A DNA stretch of 42,680 nucleotides from an uncultured Roseburia sp. (lineage in GTDB: Bacteria; Bacillota; Clostridia; Lachnospirales; Lachnospiraceae), in NCBI GenBank assembly GCA_947088675.1, contig CAMUHN010000023.1, positions 1-42,680 on the forward strand, given 5' to 3'. Both the position numbers and the translations under genes were made by a program. Below the pieces are notes generated by a model. It ran no database searches, was not told the origin of the DNA, and was given only the letters and a program-made list of their open reading frames with translations. Position 1 is the stretch's first letter. The number at the start of each line of letters is the position of its first letter. Of the stretch, positions 1 through 8,460 are shown one piece after another.

Positions 1-730
1 TCGTTGTCCTCTGTACAGGTACCGGTGTGTGTGCCGTCGCCGTTGTCCGTATAAGTGTATTTATGCGTGTGATCCGGAGCCGGTGTGCTTTCTTTTGCAC
101 CGCAGAGAGAGCAGAGGCCGTCGACATAAGTATGGTTTTCTGTTATAGTATCGTTGTCCTCTGTACAGGTGCCGGTGTGTGTGCCGTTGCCGTTGTCCGC
201 ATAAGTATAGTGGTGTACATGCTGCCCGCCGCTGTCTTTGGCTGCGCCGCAGAGTGTACAGGTATCATCCTCGCCGAAAGTATGGTCTTCCAGATCTCCT
301 GTATAACCGCAGCCGGCGCATTCAATAGCATGTTTGCCGTTTCCTTTGTCCATGCAGGTGCTGTGTGTGACTGTTGCCCGGTAATCGCAGCTGCGGCAGC
401 TTTCGGTGTGGGATGTTCCGTTTGTACTCTGTTTAAATGATAAATCATGTTTTTCATCTGCCACTGTGTAATCACAGTTGCGGCATTTTGCAGAATGCGT
501 GCCGTCGCCGTTGTCTGTACAGACAATATCATGCTCTTCCGAAGCGCCTTTGTAACTGCAGGTTTCACAGCTTGCGATATGTCTGCCGTCGCCATTGTCC
601 CTGTAGACAGAAGTATGCTTTTCAGCATAATCGCATATCTCACAGCGTACATAATGGAATTTTCCGTTTGCGCTTTCCGTATAACTTAACGTATGCGCTT
701 CCTCTGTGCCCTCTGTATCACCGTCTTTGC
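1..730 (-). repeat. Cys-rich C-terminal tandem repeats of the glycosidase
   Basis: Within the glycosidase frame, from about residue 1487 on, short units recur with the pattern DNG(D/N)GTH, a polar pair, CxxC, then a His-containing linker. There are at least seven units in the window, degenerate on the inner side and nearly identical at the outer edge. DNA at 1-60 and 151-210 is nearly identical, giving a period of 150 bp (50 residues). Paired CxxC knuckles suggest small metal- or disulfide-stabilised modules. Such tails occur in surface proteins of this bacterial group, possibly as a stalk or wall-binding region. The array continues past the window edge. Confidence 0.75.
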
Positions 731-3700
731 AGACTTTTAAATGATTGACAGCGTCAATCGTGCCGTCGTCATTTGTCTTTGGCGTATAGATATAAGAATG
801 CTCATGCGCTTTTGGCGTGTAACCGCAGACAGCAAGCCAGCTGATTACAGGCGCGTTTGCGCCGGTAGCGGTCAGCGTATAAGTGACAGTCTGTTCAGTT
901 TCCAGTGTAAAGGTTGTCTGATTGACGGCGTCACTTCCTTTGCTGACGCTGATTTTACCGACATTAGCCGCATCGTTGGATCCGATCTTAAGCGTTGCAT
1001 CCATCTGGCGGCTGTTCCACCAGTCACGGTGTCCGGAAACCAGTTTATAGCTGCCCGCCGGCAGAGTAAATGCATAGGCGACGGTTTCTCCGGCCTTATT
1101 TTCATTGCCGTAGATTCCGGTTTCGAAACGGTTTTCTGTTACATTATTGTGGCCTTTGGTCTGCGCATTTGCAGTTACCAGTCCCCAGGCAGTGGATTCT
1201 GTTTTCATCTGGTCGTATTTTTGGTTGAGCAGAGCACTGCCGACTGCAGATTTTACAGTTTCGTAAGGCTCTGTCGTCTGAAGAGAGGCGGTATCCGGAT
1301 TTCCTTCCGCACTGTCGATAAAGTAATAGGTATTGGCAGGTACAATCATGTTGATCGGGACGGAAATCGTTTTGGGCTGCCCCATAGCAGAAACAACGTC
1401 TTCTATAGTTCCCGTGAGAAATGCCTGCTGGAATTCCTTTCCTTCAAAGAAATCTGCAGATACATTCCAGGTCACATTCTTTTCTGCTGTCGTTCCGTCA
1501 GAGAGTGTTACGTTTACTTTCTGCGGAAGCGACGAAATGCCTTCGCCCGGGCTTAATGTTTCAATGGATTCCGGAATGTCTTTGGTATCCACTTCCGTGA
1601 CATAGTTGTTTATCTCTGATTCAAGGCGTTCGCCGATCGCATGAATTGCATCAAGCTGAAGTTTTCCGCTGATTACGGTAATTTCAACGTTATGCTCTTT
1701 CAGTTCAAGGTCGGAGAGGATGAAAGTCTCGCCGCGCGTTGGAGCTGCGACAGTGGCTGCGTTTTCTGTTATAACTTTGCCGTCAACGGTAACTTTTAAT
1801 ACGGCGCTTGCATCATTTGGTCCGATCAGCGCAAAGCCGGCCCCGTTTACTTTGAATTTAAATGTTGCGCCGTCGGCCTTTGAAACAGAGAGAGTACGGT
1901 ACCAGTTATCGGCGCTTCCGCCGCCCGGCTGGTTGATGGCCCAGTTTTCATCGTAAGTTACGGAGTCATCCTGTCCGTCTACCATACTTAAAGCATAGGG
2001 GATTCCGCCTTTGACCTCTTTTACGGACAGGTTGTCAAAATAAACGTGGTTCCAGGTAGAACTTAATTTGACACGTCCGGAGAGCATCGGAATCTCATCT
2101 TTATATTCTGCAACGCATTTATCGTTGATAAAAACAGCAAGCATATCGTTTAGAGCAGTTATTTTTACCTGATATTTTCCGTTTGGATCCGGTATGGCAG
2201 AACCGCTTGCAACTACTGCATTCCGGCGGTGGAAAATCCAGCTGCCAGCTCCGTTTACGCTTAATGTATAACCGCTGTTATCCCAGTTCATGCCCGACTG
2301 TGCGCGTACGCTAAGCCTTGCCCATGTGTCTGCAGCGGCATTTGGGATACGGATATCGACAGAGGTGGAATAATCCATCCATCGGAAATCCCCAACAATG
2401 GTAGAGGGATCGCCGCCGTTCCACTGGCTGACGCTGCTGTCAAGTTCCTGCTGCAGTGCTCCTCTTGCCTCGTCTACAGTCCATGCGCCATGCGCATCCA
2501 GCATATAGCGCGGCTCATATCCGCGTTCCGCAAGGAAGTTCGGATCTTCTTCTTTATATTCAAAATCGTCGGCATAGAGCACGTCGTCGGTGGTGTCAGG
2601 CTTTGCACCGCTTGCATCCGTGTCCAAAACGCCGCGCGCGGCAGTGTTGATCGTATCGCCGTTTCTGTCAATCGGCGCGTCTTCCGGTGCATCGCTCAGT
2701 GTGGTTGCTGTGGAAACGCTGTATGCCGGGATTGTCACCATAAAGCCGCCTTTTGCATCTTTTGTGATGCTGCCCTTATTCTGCATATAATTGCCGGTTT
2801 CCGAAAGCCAGAAGTGCAGATCTTTGTCAGCTGTTTCCATTTCTTCCGCGGTGATGTAGAATCTCTTTGAGTTGCGTGTGTTGTTGACAAAAATAACGGA
2901 AAAATCTTTTTTATCTGCCGATGTCAGCGTCAGATATCCGGCGTTTCCGTCGATTCCGGCCGTGGCGTGTTCGTTGTCGGTTCCTGCAAACGAACCTTTC
3001 GTAGCGCCGGAAACGGCACACCAGATTTCGTTTGTGTCAGGGTTTGTATCTTCCCATCCTGTATTTGCAAATTTCGCAAAGTGCTCGAGCATAAACAGAG
3101 CCGGATCATAATGGATGTATCCGCTCCATGGGTCGCGGGCGCTCAGAAGCTCTTTATGGCCATACTGGATGCCCTCGTAGAAGGAACCGATTGCAGGCTG
3201 GAAGATATAGTGGGTGCGTCTGGAAGAATCAAACGCGGTAATAAAGCTGTCCATCAGTGCAAGCGGACTCTGATAGCCGCCGATGGTGCCGGCGCCGTAG
3301 TCGGATGTCTTGTTTGCCTGCAGTTCGCTGTAGCCAAATGTTGCGCAGCCTTCGCTGTACCATACTTCCTTGTCGTCCTCATCGGCCATCTTTACATAGT
3401 CGTCGGTAGCGTTTGTTCTGTAATGGAATCCGATAATATCCACCGCATCATAGACAGCTTTATCCTGACGCATCAGGGGTACGATTTTTAATCCTTTGTT
3501 TTCATCCGAGGCAATGATGCGTGTATTTTTATATGTGGTCTGTGCGGCCTCATCTATATATTCGGGAAAGCTGGTTTCGTTTTGAATCCGGTTTGCAAAC
3601 CATTTGATAAAATCGCCGTCCGGATTTCCGGTTTCGTTTACGTCGGGATTGATAAAGTCAACGACATATCCGTATTTTTCGTATGCGTCGAAGATTGTTT

Positions 3701-5189
3701 CGCGATACCATTTGTACATGGCTTCGTAGCCTTCGGTTTTCTTATCTGCACCGTCCCATTTGGAACGAACCCAGTTTGGGGCGCCCCAGCGCAGGATGCT
3801 GACTTTCACATCGCGCCCGTATTTTTTTGCAATTTTCTTTGCATCGGCAGCCATAACAAAGCCAGGAGAGCGGGATGCGTCGGCCGCTTCGGTTTCGGAG
3901 CGCATCGTGCAGGCTTCCGCTCCGGTGGAGTTGTTGCCGTCGTTTCCCATTTCCATTTTAATATGGGTAAACAGCGGATGTTTTCCGCCGAAGAGATATT
4001 CCAGCATTTCCCAGTATTTTTCCGGGTTTTTTGCTTTGTAGTCTAACAGAAGATTGCTTGTGCTGTTTCCGTTTAACAGGCCGAAGCCTTTGTAAGTCAG
4101 TCCGTTTGTCTTCGCAGCGGCCAGAGCAACATCGCTTCCTTTGACTGTTATTTCTCCGTCGACCGTTACTTTTTCCATCTCCGCTTTCAGTGCGTCCGTC
4201 ATGGCGTCAACCTCGGCCTGCTGCGCATAGGCCGGCTTGCTCGAAAGCAGTGTCTTTGCCTCTGTCAGCTTTGCTGAAAGGGCTGTGGTGTCCATTTGAT
4301 ATTTGTCTGCGTTAACGATGCTCTGTTCGGCGCGTTCAATGTACTCCTGCAGCTGCGCAACCTCCGCAAGGGAAGGATTGTCTTTTGCGTATTTGCGGTA
4401 TGCGGTCTCTGCAAGTGCCGTTGTCTCGTCAAGTACGGCATTTGCTACGACGATATTGTCGTAACTGCCGTCCATGGAGAAACTTGTTCTGGGTCTTGCA
4501 CATCCAAACATTGTATTAAGCCCGTCTGTTTCGCTTAATTTGAATCCGACGTCTGCTACCTCGCCGGCTTTTTCACCGTTGATATACACAACGATATGTC
4601 CGTTTGCGCCGTCTTTTTCCTCATATGTCATGGCAACGGCGTTCCAGCCGCCTTTTACGATTCCTGTGAGAGAAATGGCATTTGTGTTTTCGCCTTTATC
4701 GAGCCATTTTCCGTAGCTGAGCTTGTCTGTTCCGGACAGCAGATGGATGCAGTTTGCCGAGTTTGCATCGTCCGGAGCGATTCGGAATGCGGTACGTTTT
4801 AAAGCTTCTGCGTCGTCAGAGGCAATTTCCGCTTGCTTTACGTCAAACAGGACCGTAAAGCTTTTTGATTTAAATTTTGTTGCAGAATCTTTGATGGACG
4901 CGACATGCGTATTGTCCCATCCGGCGTTGACTTCAATCATGGTGTTGTGTTCCGTTGATTTGGAAGTCCAGACTTTGCCGCCCAGTGTAAGCCCGTCATT
5001 GTCCTCCAAAGGGGCGCCGAATTCTGCCGGCAGACCGGGTTTTTCCAAAGCGGATTCTTTTACTGCGGAAAACGCCGCCGCATCAGTCGCTTCTACGGCC
5101 CCATATGCCGTGACTCCCGGCAGCGCCGGGGAAGCGGCCAGACAGAATGCCAGAAACAGGCTGAGAAATTTTTGTTTTCTAAGTTTCAT
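1..5189 (-). CDS. Secreted multidomain GH59-type glycosidase (partial, 3' end outside window)
   Basis: The minus strand is open from an ATG at 5189 to base 1 with no stop (at least 1729 residues). An AAGGAGG site lies 7 bases upstream. Order of parts: signal peptide (about 1-31, KLRKQK then a hydrophobic stretch ending AYGA); LamG/concanavalin-like domain (about 60-250); FIVAR-like helical segment (about 270-340); glycosidase barrel from YKGFG at about 365. In the barrel, KMEMGNDGNNSTG resembles the galactocerebrosidase KVEIGGDGQTTDG block. The acid/base is probably E519 in NPDVNETGN, and the nucleophile E613 in WYSEGCATFG. A lectin-like sandwich (about 866-1050), a second CBM-like region (about 1097-1183), a Big_4-like Ig domain (about 1190-1300), another CBM-like region (about 1290-1450) and Cys-rich repeats from about 1460 follow. 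The inferred role is release of beta-galactosyl residues from host or plant glycans at the cell surface. The family call is fairly firm; the substrate is not known. Confidence 0.85.
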   Translation of the reverse strand, partial: MKLRKQKFLSLFLAFCLAASPALPGVTAYGAVEATDAAAFSAVKESALEKPGLPAEFGAPLEDNDGLTLGGKVWTSKSTEHNTMIEVNAGWDNTHVASIKDSATKFKSKSFTVLFDVKQAEIASDDAEALKRTAFRIAPDDANSANCIHLLSGTDKLSYGKWLDKGENTNAISLTGIVKGGWNAVAMTYEEKDGANGHIVVYINGEKAGEVADVGFKLSETDGLNTMFGCARPRTSFSMDGSYDNIVVANAVLDETTALAETAYRKYAKDNPSLAEVAQLQEYIERAEQSIVNADKYQMDTTALSAKLTEAKTLLSSKPAYAQQAEVDAMTDALKAEMEKVTVDGEITVKGSDVALAAAKTNGLTYKGFGLLNGNSTSNLLLDYKAKNPEKYWEMLEYLFGGKHPLFTHIKMEMGNDGNNSTGAEACTMRSETEAADASRSPGFVMAADAKKIAKKYGRDVKVSILRWGAPNWVRSKWDGADKKTEGYEAMYKWYRETIFDAYEKYGYVVDFINPDVNETGNPDGDFIKWFANRIQNETSFPEYIDEAAQTTYKNTRIIASDENKGLKIVPLMRQDKAVYDAVDIIGFHYRTNATDDYVKMADEDDKEVWYSEGCATFGYSELQANKTSDYGAGTIGGYQSPLALMDSFITAFDSSRRTHYIFQPAIGSFYEGIQYGHKELLSARDPWSGYIHYDPALFMLEHFAKFANTGWEDTNPDTNEIWCAVSGATKGSFAGTDNEHATAGIDGNAGYLTLTSADKKDFSVIFVNNTRNSKRFYITAEEMETADKDLHFWLSETGNYMQNKGSITKDAKGGFMVTIPAYSVSTATTLSDAPEDAPIDRNGDTINTAARGVLDTDASGAKPDTTDDVLYADDFEYKEEDPNFLAERGYEPRYMLDAHGAWTVDEARGALQQELDSSVSQWNGGDPSTIVGDFRWMDYSTSVDIRIPNAAADTWARLSVRAQSGMNWDNSGYTLSVNGAGSWIFHRRNAVVASGSAIPDPNGKYQVKITALNDMLAVFINDKCVAEYKDEIPMLSGRVKLSSTWNHVYFDNLSVKEVKGGIPYALSMVDGQDDSVTYDENWAINQPGGGSADNWYRTLSVSKADGATFKFKVNGAGFALIGPNDASAVLKVTVDGKVITENAATVAAPTRGETFILSDLELKEHNVEITVISGKLQLDAIHAIGERLESEINNYVTEVDTKDIPESIETLSPGEGISSLPQKVNVTLSDGTTAEKNVTWNVSADFFEGKEFQQAFLTGTIEDVVSAMGQPKTISVPINMIVPANTYYFIDSAEGNPDTASLQTTEPYETVKSAVGSALLNQKYDQMKTESTAWGLVTANAQTKGHNNVTENRFETGIYGNENKAGETVAYAFTLPAGSYKLVSGHRDWWNSRQMDATLKIGSNDAANVGKISVSKGSDAVNQTTFTLETEQTVTYTLTATGANAPVISWLAVCGYTPKAHEHSYIYTPKTNDDGTIDAVNHLKVCKDGDTEGTEEAHTLSYTESANGKFHYVRCEICDYAEKHTSVYRDNGDGRHIASCETCSYKGASEEHDIVCTDNGDGTHSAKCRNCDYTVADEKHDLSFKQSTNGTSHTESCRSCDYRATVTHSTCMDKGNGKHAIECAGCGYTGDLEDHTFGEDDTCTLCGAAKDSGGQHVHHYTYADNGNGTHTGTCTEDNDTITENHTYVDGLCSLCGAKESTPAPDHTHKYTYTDNGDGTHTGTCTEDN

Positions 5190-5320
5190 AATCTTTCCTC
5201 CTTATATAATTCGTACAGTAAACAATTCTCTGTCTATATGCCTCCTTAACATATAATTTTATTGAATGTTACTATCATAAGTAAGTTTTATTACATTTAA
5301 TGGTAAAATCAAATGGAATA

Positions 5321-5389
5321 AATATCGAAATAATGTAAATTTTTATGCTGCTAAAAAAAGACAGATGAAAAAAATATCGAAATAATGTA
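5321..5389. repeat. Pair of 17-bp direct repeats, possible operator
   Basis: AATATCGAAATAATGTA occurs at 5321-5337 and again at 5373-5389. The two copies are identical, in the same orientation, 52 bp apart (about five helical turns). They lie 130-200 bp upstream of the glycosidase start and 45-115 bp upstream of the ylxM promoter. The spacing suggests binding of a regulator on one DNA face, more likely for the regulated glycosidase than the housekeeping operon. This is inference. Confidence 0.4.
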
Positions 5390-5434
5390 TTTATTTTGGA
5401 AATTGCTGAACAACAGTTTGTAAAGAAAAAACGC

Positions 5435-5463
5435 TTGACACGTATTCTCTTTTATGATAATCT
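5435..5463 (+). promoter_or_regulatory. Sigma-A type promoter of the ylxM-ffh operon
   Basis: A perfect TTGACA at 5435-5440 is followed by overlapping -10 candidates: GATAAT at 5456-5461 (15-bp spacing) or TAATCT at 5458-5463 (17-bp spacing). It covers the first possible ATG of the next frame (5454), so that ATG cannot lie in the transcript. This sets the ylxM start further downstream. Confidence 0.65.
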
Positions 5464-5507
5464 ATCCAAAGCGTAAACGGCCGTCCGGCAGAAAGTCAGG
5501 GAAATGG

Positions 5508-5852
5508 ATGGAAGAGAAAGTAGAACAGGCTTATCTGTACGATTTTTACGGTGAACTGCTCAACGAGCGCCAGCGAAAGATATACGAAGACTATGTGTTC
5601 GGCGATCTTTCTCTCAGTGAGATTGCTCAGGAAGAGGGAATCAGCAGACAGGGCGTACATGATATGGTCAGGCGCTGTATGAAGATCCTTGTCGGATATG
5701 AAGAAAAGCTAAAGCTTGTACAGAAATTTCTTGCGGCAAAGAAAAGCGTAGAGCGGATCCACAGACTTGCGGGAGAATTTCGCAAAAGCTTGGATATTTC
5801 AATTATAGAAGAGATTGAACAGATTTCCAACGGGATTATAGAGGAGTTATAG
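5508..5852 (+). CDS. ylxM: YlxM family helix-turn-helix protein of the SRP operon
   Basis: A 114-residue protein starting [15 protein letters not shown]. Its helix-turn-helix region [21 protein letters not shown] resembles sigma factor region 4, and a coiled-coil C-terminus follows. YlxM/p13 proteins occur just upstream of ffh in Firmicutes and are thought to modulate the signal recognition particle; they are not known to be sigma factors. I chose the ATG at 5508 over the ATG at 5454 because the latter lies inside the promoter and would add a non-conserved basic leader. The stop TAG is directly followed by the ffh ATG, so the two are translationally coupled. Confidence 0.9.
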   Translation: MEEKVEQAYLYDFYGELLNERQRKIYEDYVFGDLSLSEIAQEEGISRQGVHDMVRRCMKILVGYEEKLKLVQKFLAAKKSVERIHRLAGEFRKSLDISIIEEIEQISNGIIEEL

Positions 5853-7199
5853 ATGGCATTTGACAGCTTATCGGAAAAACTTCAGAATGTATTTAAAAAT
5901 TTAAGAAGCAAGGGCCGTCTGACGGAAGCGGATGTAAAGACAGCGCTCAAAGAAGTCAAGATGGCGCTGCTGGAAGCAGACGTCAACTTTAAAGTCGTAA
6001 AACAATTTGTTAAGGACGTAAACGAGCGGGCAGTCGGGCAGGATGTGATGAACGGTTTAAATCCCGGACAGATGGTGATCAAGATCGTAAACGAGGAAAT
6101 GATACGCCTGATGGGCTCCGAAACAACCGAGCTTGAGATAAAAGCGGGAAGCGAACTTACGATTTTCATGATGGTCGGGCTGCAGGGCGCCGGCAAGACG
6201 ACGACCGCCGCAAAGCTGGCCGGTAAATTCAAGGCAAAAGGGAAGAAAGTCCTGCTCGCTGCATGTGATGTGTACCGTCCGGCAGCAATTGAGCAGCTGC
6301 AGATCAACGGAGAAAAACAGGGGGTCGAAGTATTTGCAATGGGGGATAAAAACAGGCCTCCCGATATTGCAAAAGCAGCGGTGGAGCATGCGGCAAAAGG
6401 AGATTTCCAGATTGTCATACTCGATACGGCCGGCCGTCTTCATATCGACGAGGATATGATGGCGGAGCTGCAGCAGATCAGACAGAATGTCGCCGTCAGC
6501 CAGACAGTGCTGGTTGTGGATTCCATGACCGGGCAGGATGCGGTAAATGTAGCGGGGACATTTGATGCAAAGATCGGTATTGACGGGGTGATACTCACAA
6601 AGCTGGACGGCGATACAAGAGGCGGCGCAGCGCTCTCCATACGCGCCGTGACCGGAAAACCGATTCTCTACGTCGGCATGGGGGAGAAACTGTCCGATCT
6701 GGAGCAGTTTTATCCGGATCGCATGGCGTCCCGTATTCTTGGCATGGGAGACGTCCTTACGCTGATCGAGAAAGCGCAGGAAGAGTTTGACGAGGAGAAA
6801 GCCAAAAAACTGGAAGAGAAAATGCGCAAAAACGAATTTGACTTTGAGATGTATCTGGAATCTATGAGTCAGATGAAAAAAATGGGCGGTCTCTCAAGTA
6901 TTATGAGTATGATTCCCGGACTTGGCGCAGCAAAAATACCGGATATCGACGAGACGGCAGCCGAAAAAAGCATGGCGCGTACAGAGGCAATTATTTACTC
7001 AATGACTGAGGCAGAGCGGAAAAACCCGTCGCTTCTCAATCCGAGCAGGAAGCGCAGAATTGCCGACGGCGCCGGCGTGGACATCGCCGAAGTCAATCGG
7101 CTTGTCAAGCAGTTTGAACAGGCAAGAAAAATGATGAAGCAGATGCCCGGCATGATGAAAAAGGGAAAAAGAGGAATGTTTCAAGGACTTCCTTTTTAA
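5853..7199 (+). CDS. ffh: Signal recognition particle GTPase Ffh (SRP54)
   Basis: A 448-residue protein of usual length. The N domain (about 1-95) precedes the G domain with P-loop GLQGAGKTT (109-117), DTAGRLH and TKLDGDTRGG. A Met-rich M domain (from about 300, with runs such as MSQMKKMGG and MKQMPGMMKKGKRG) binds 4.5S RNA and signal sequences. It directs nascent membrane and secreted proteins to FtsY and the translocon. The start abuts the ylxM stop with no gap. All key motifs are intact. Confidence 0.98.
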   Translation: MAFDSLSEKLQNVFKNLRSKGRLTEADVKTALKEVKMALLEADVNFKVVKQFVKDVNERAVGQDVMNGLNPGQMVIKIVNEEMIRLMGSETTELEIKAGSELTIFMMVGLQGAGKTTTAAKLAGKFKAKGKKVLLAACDVYRPAAIEQLQINGEKQGVEVFAMGDKNRPPDIAKAAVEHAAKGDFQIVILDTAGRLHIDEDMMAELQQIRQNVAVSQTVLVVDSMTGQDAVNVAGTFDAKIGIDGVILTKLDGDTRGGAALSIRAVTGKPILYVGMGEKLSDLEQFYPDRMASRILGMGDVLTLIEKAQEEFDEEKAKKLEEKMRKNEFDFEMYLESMSQMKKMGGLSSIMSMIPGLGAAKIPDIDETAAEKSMARTEAIIYSMTEAERKNPSLLNPSRKRRIADGAGVDIAEVNRLVKQFEQARKMMKQMPGMMKKGKRGMFQGLPF

Positions 7200-7284
7200 T
7201 GCGCAGGCCCGCGTATGGGAGTTTGCCGCTAAAGCGGCATGCGGGCCGCGCGGCGGGCAGCGGAGAAAAGCATTCCCCTGCCCG
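7200..7284 (+). repeat. Structured interspersed repeat, copy A
   Basis: The stretch between ffh and rpsP folds into two stems. An outer stem GGCCCGCG/TGCGGGCC (7206-7213 with 7240-7247) is capped by an inner stem TGCCGCT/AGCGGCA (7224-7230 with 7233-7239). A second hairpin CGGGCAG/CTGCCCG (7254-7260 with 7278-7284) has a 17-base loop. A related element lies at 19473-19556 on the same strand. The two share TGCGCAGGCCCG and GCCGCGCGGCGGGCAG exactly. No T-run follows, so it is not an ordinary terminator. It could be a REP/MITE-like element or a structured RNA in the operon leader of rpsP. Confidence 0.6.
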
Positions 7285-7319
7285 AATAGAAGATACAGCA
7301 ATTTAAGGAGGTGAAAAAG

Positions 7320-7565
7320 ATGGCAGTAAAGATCAGATTGAGAAGAATGGGAAAAAAGAAAGCTCCTTTCTATAGAATCGTTGTAGCAGATTCCAGATCG
7401 CCCAGAGACGGCAGATTTATCGAAGAGATCGGAACTTATGACCCGACAAGAGATCCGAGCGAATACCATGTCAACGAAGAGCTGGCAAAGAAATGGTTAG
7501 CAAACGGAGCACAGCCGACAGATACCGTCAGCCGCATTTTCAAGAAAGCCGGCATTGAGAAATAA
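7320..7565 (+). CDS. rpsP: 30S ribosomal protein S16
   Basis: An 81-residue protein beginning [19 protein letters not shown], the S16 N-terminal signature. [18 protein letters not shown] follows. S16 binds 16S rRNA in the 30S body and is essential for assembly. An in-frame GTG at 7311 lies within the AAGGAGGTG ribosome binding site, so I take the ATG at 7320, which also gives the conserved N-terminus. It stands in the usual ffh-rpsP-khpA-rimM-trmD order. Confidence 0.98.
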   Translation: MAVKIRLRRMGKKKAPFYRIVVADSRSPRDGRFIEEIGTYDPTRDPSEYHVNEELAKKWLANGAQPTDTVSRIFKKAGIEK

Positions 7566-7585
7566 GATTAGTGAGGTGGAATCTT

Positions 7586-7816
7586 ATGAAAGAGTTAGTG
7601 GAAATTATTGCCAAATCATTAGTCGATTATCCGGAGGAGGTCACAGTGACCGAAACCGAAAATGAAAAGGCTGTAGTATTGGAACTGCGCGTGGCACAGG
7701 CCGACATGGGAAAGGTAATTGGAAAACAGGGGCGTATTGCGAAAGCGATACGTTCCGTGGTCAGAGCTGCGGCTTCTAAGGACGAGAGAAAAGTGATTGT
7801 AGAGATTGTGCAGTAA
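7586..7816 (+). CDS. khpA: KH-domain RNA-binding protein KhpA (YlqC)
   Basis: A 76-residue protein that is almost entirely a single KH domain, with the GxxG loop in MGKVIGKQGRIAKAIR. KhpA partners with KhpB (Jag/EloR) and binds RNA, affecting cell elongation in Gram-positive bacteria. The earlier in-frame GTG at 7571 is part of the ribosome binding region (GTGAGGTGG), so the ATG at 7586 is preferred. It starts 20 bp after the rpsP stop. Confidence 0.95.
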   Translation: MKELVEIIAKSLVDYPEEVTVTETENEKAVVLELRVAQADMGKVIGKQGRIAKAIRSVVRAAASKDERKVIVEIVQ

Positions 7817-7835
7817 TTGTAAGGTAAGCACAGTC

Positions 7836-7881
7836 AGGCTGCTGCGGCAGGCTTTTATATGGCCCGGCGGCAGCCTTTTTT
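7836..7881 (+). terminator. Rho-independent terminator after khpA
   Basis: AGGCTGCTGC pairs with GGCGGCAGCCT across a loop of about 20 bases and is followed directly by a T-run. It sits inside an otherwise continuous ribosomal/tRNA-modification gene series, so it probably gives partial termination that lowers rimM and trmD expression relative to rpsP and khpA. Confidence 0.8.
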
Positions 7882-7953
7882 ATCTTATAGGAAAGACCTT
7901 ATTACGGACAACCCAAAGAAAATGTTAAAACGGCAGGAATGGTAATAACAGAG

Positions 7954-8460
7954 ATGGATGATTTATTGCAGGTAGGTGTGATTACAACAACACACGGACT
8001 GAAAGGCGAAGTAAAGGTGTTCCCGACTACAGATGAGAAAGAGCGTTTTAAAGAATTAAAACAGGTAATCTTGGATACCGGAACAGGGAAGCTGGATCTG
8101 GAAATTGAGAGCGTCCGGTTTTTCAAAAATCTGGTGATCTTAAAATTCAAAGGAATCAACGATATCAATGATGTCGAACCATATAGAAAAAAAAATCTCT
8201 ATGTCACACGGGAGAATGCCGTGCAGTTAAAAGAAAACGAATATTTTATTGCGGATCTGATAGGGCTTGCAGTCGTTGAAGAAGACGGGGAGGAGCTTGG
8301 CGAGCTCTGTGACGTGCTGCAGACAGGAGCAAACGACGTCTACTGTGTAAAAAAGGACGATCAGGAAATTCTGATTCCGGCAATTCGGGAGTGTATCCGA
8401 AGCGTAGATATTGCGGCGGGGAAGATGACGGTGCATCTTCTGCCGGGATTGCGTGATTAA
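7954..8460 (+). CDS. rimM: 16S rRNA maturation factor RimM
   Basis: A 168-residue protein. The N-terminal beta-barrel carries [16 protein letters not shown], typical of RimM. The PRC-barrel half (about 95-168) includes [11 protein letters not shown] and ends near [14 protein letters not shown]. RimM binds S19 and helps mature the 30S head. I prefer the ATG at 7954 (MDDLLQVG), which matches the family start. An ATG five codons earlier at 7939 has an AGGA placed too close to serve as its ribosome binding site. The stop TAA abuts the trmD ATG. Confidence 0.95.
   Translation: MDDLLQVGVITTTHGLKGEVKVFPTTDEKERFKELKQVILDTGTGKLDLEIESVRFFKNLVILKFKGINDINDVEPYRKKNLYVTRENAVQLKENEYFIADLIGLAVVEEDGEELGELCDVLQTGANDVYCVKKDDQEILIPAIRECIRSVDIAAGKMTVHLLPGLRD

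Larger units (their letters stand above)
5190..5507. other. Divergent AT-rich intergenic region
   Basis: This 318-bp spacer separates the minus-strand glycosidase from the plus-strand ylxM operon. It holds the glycosidase ribosome binding site (5197-5204 read on minus), a second SD-like AAGGAGG on minus near 5237-5243 with no credible gene, a 17-bp direct repeat, and the ylxM promoter. I could not pick a convincing sigma-A promoter for the glycosidase. Confidence 0.6.

Noticed and set aside
1-210. Regularly spaced repeats that could suggest a CRISPR array
   Set aside because: The repeats lie in frame inside the glycosidase gene, have a 150-bp period, and the intervening sequence is coding. 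There is no short repeat/spacer structure.
27-1605. Several plus-strand open frames (for example 27-440, 741-1556, 1333-1605)
   Set aside because: They are shadows of the glycosidase on the minus strand. They lack ribosome binding sites and have low-complexity Cys/Val-rich or unrelated products.
5205-5243. Second SD-like AAGGAGG on minus upstream of the glycosidase, with a possible seven-codon TTG leader peptide
   Set aside because: Too short and no regulatory codon pattern; the TTG start is poorly supported.
2456-5256. Plus-strand frames of 60-177 residues under the glycosidase barrel
   Set aside because: The opposite strand has one continuous coding frame with a signal peptide and catalytic motifs; these have no motif or start signal.
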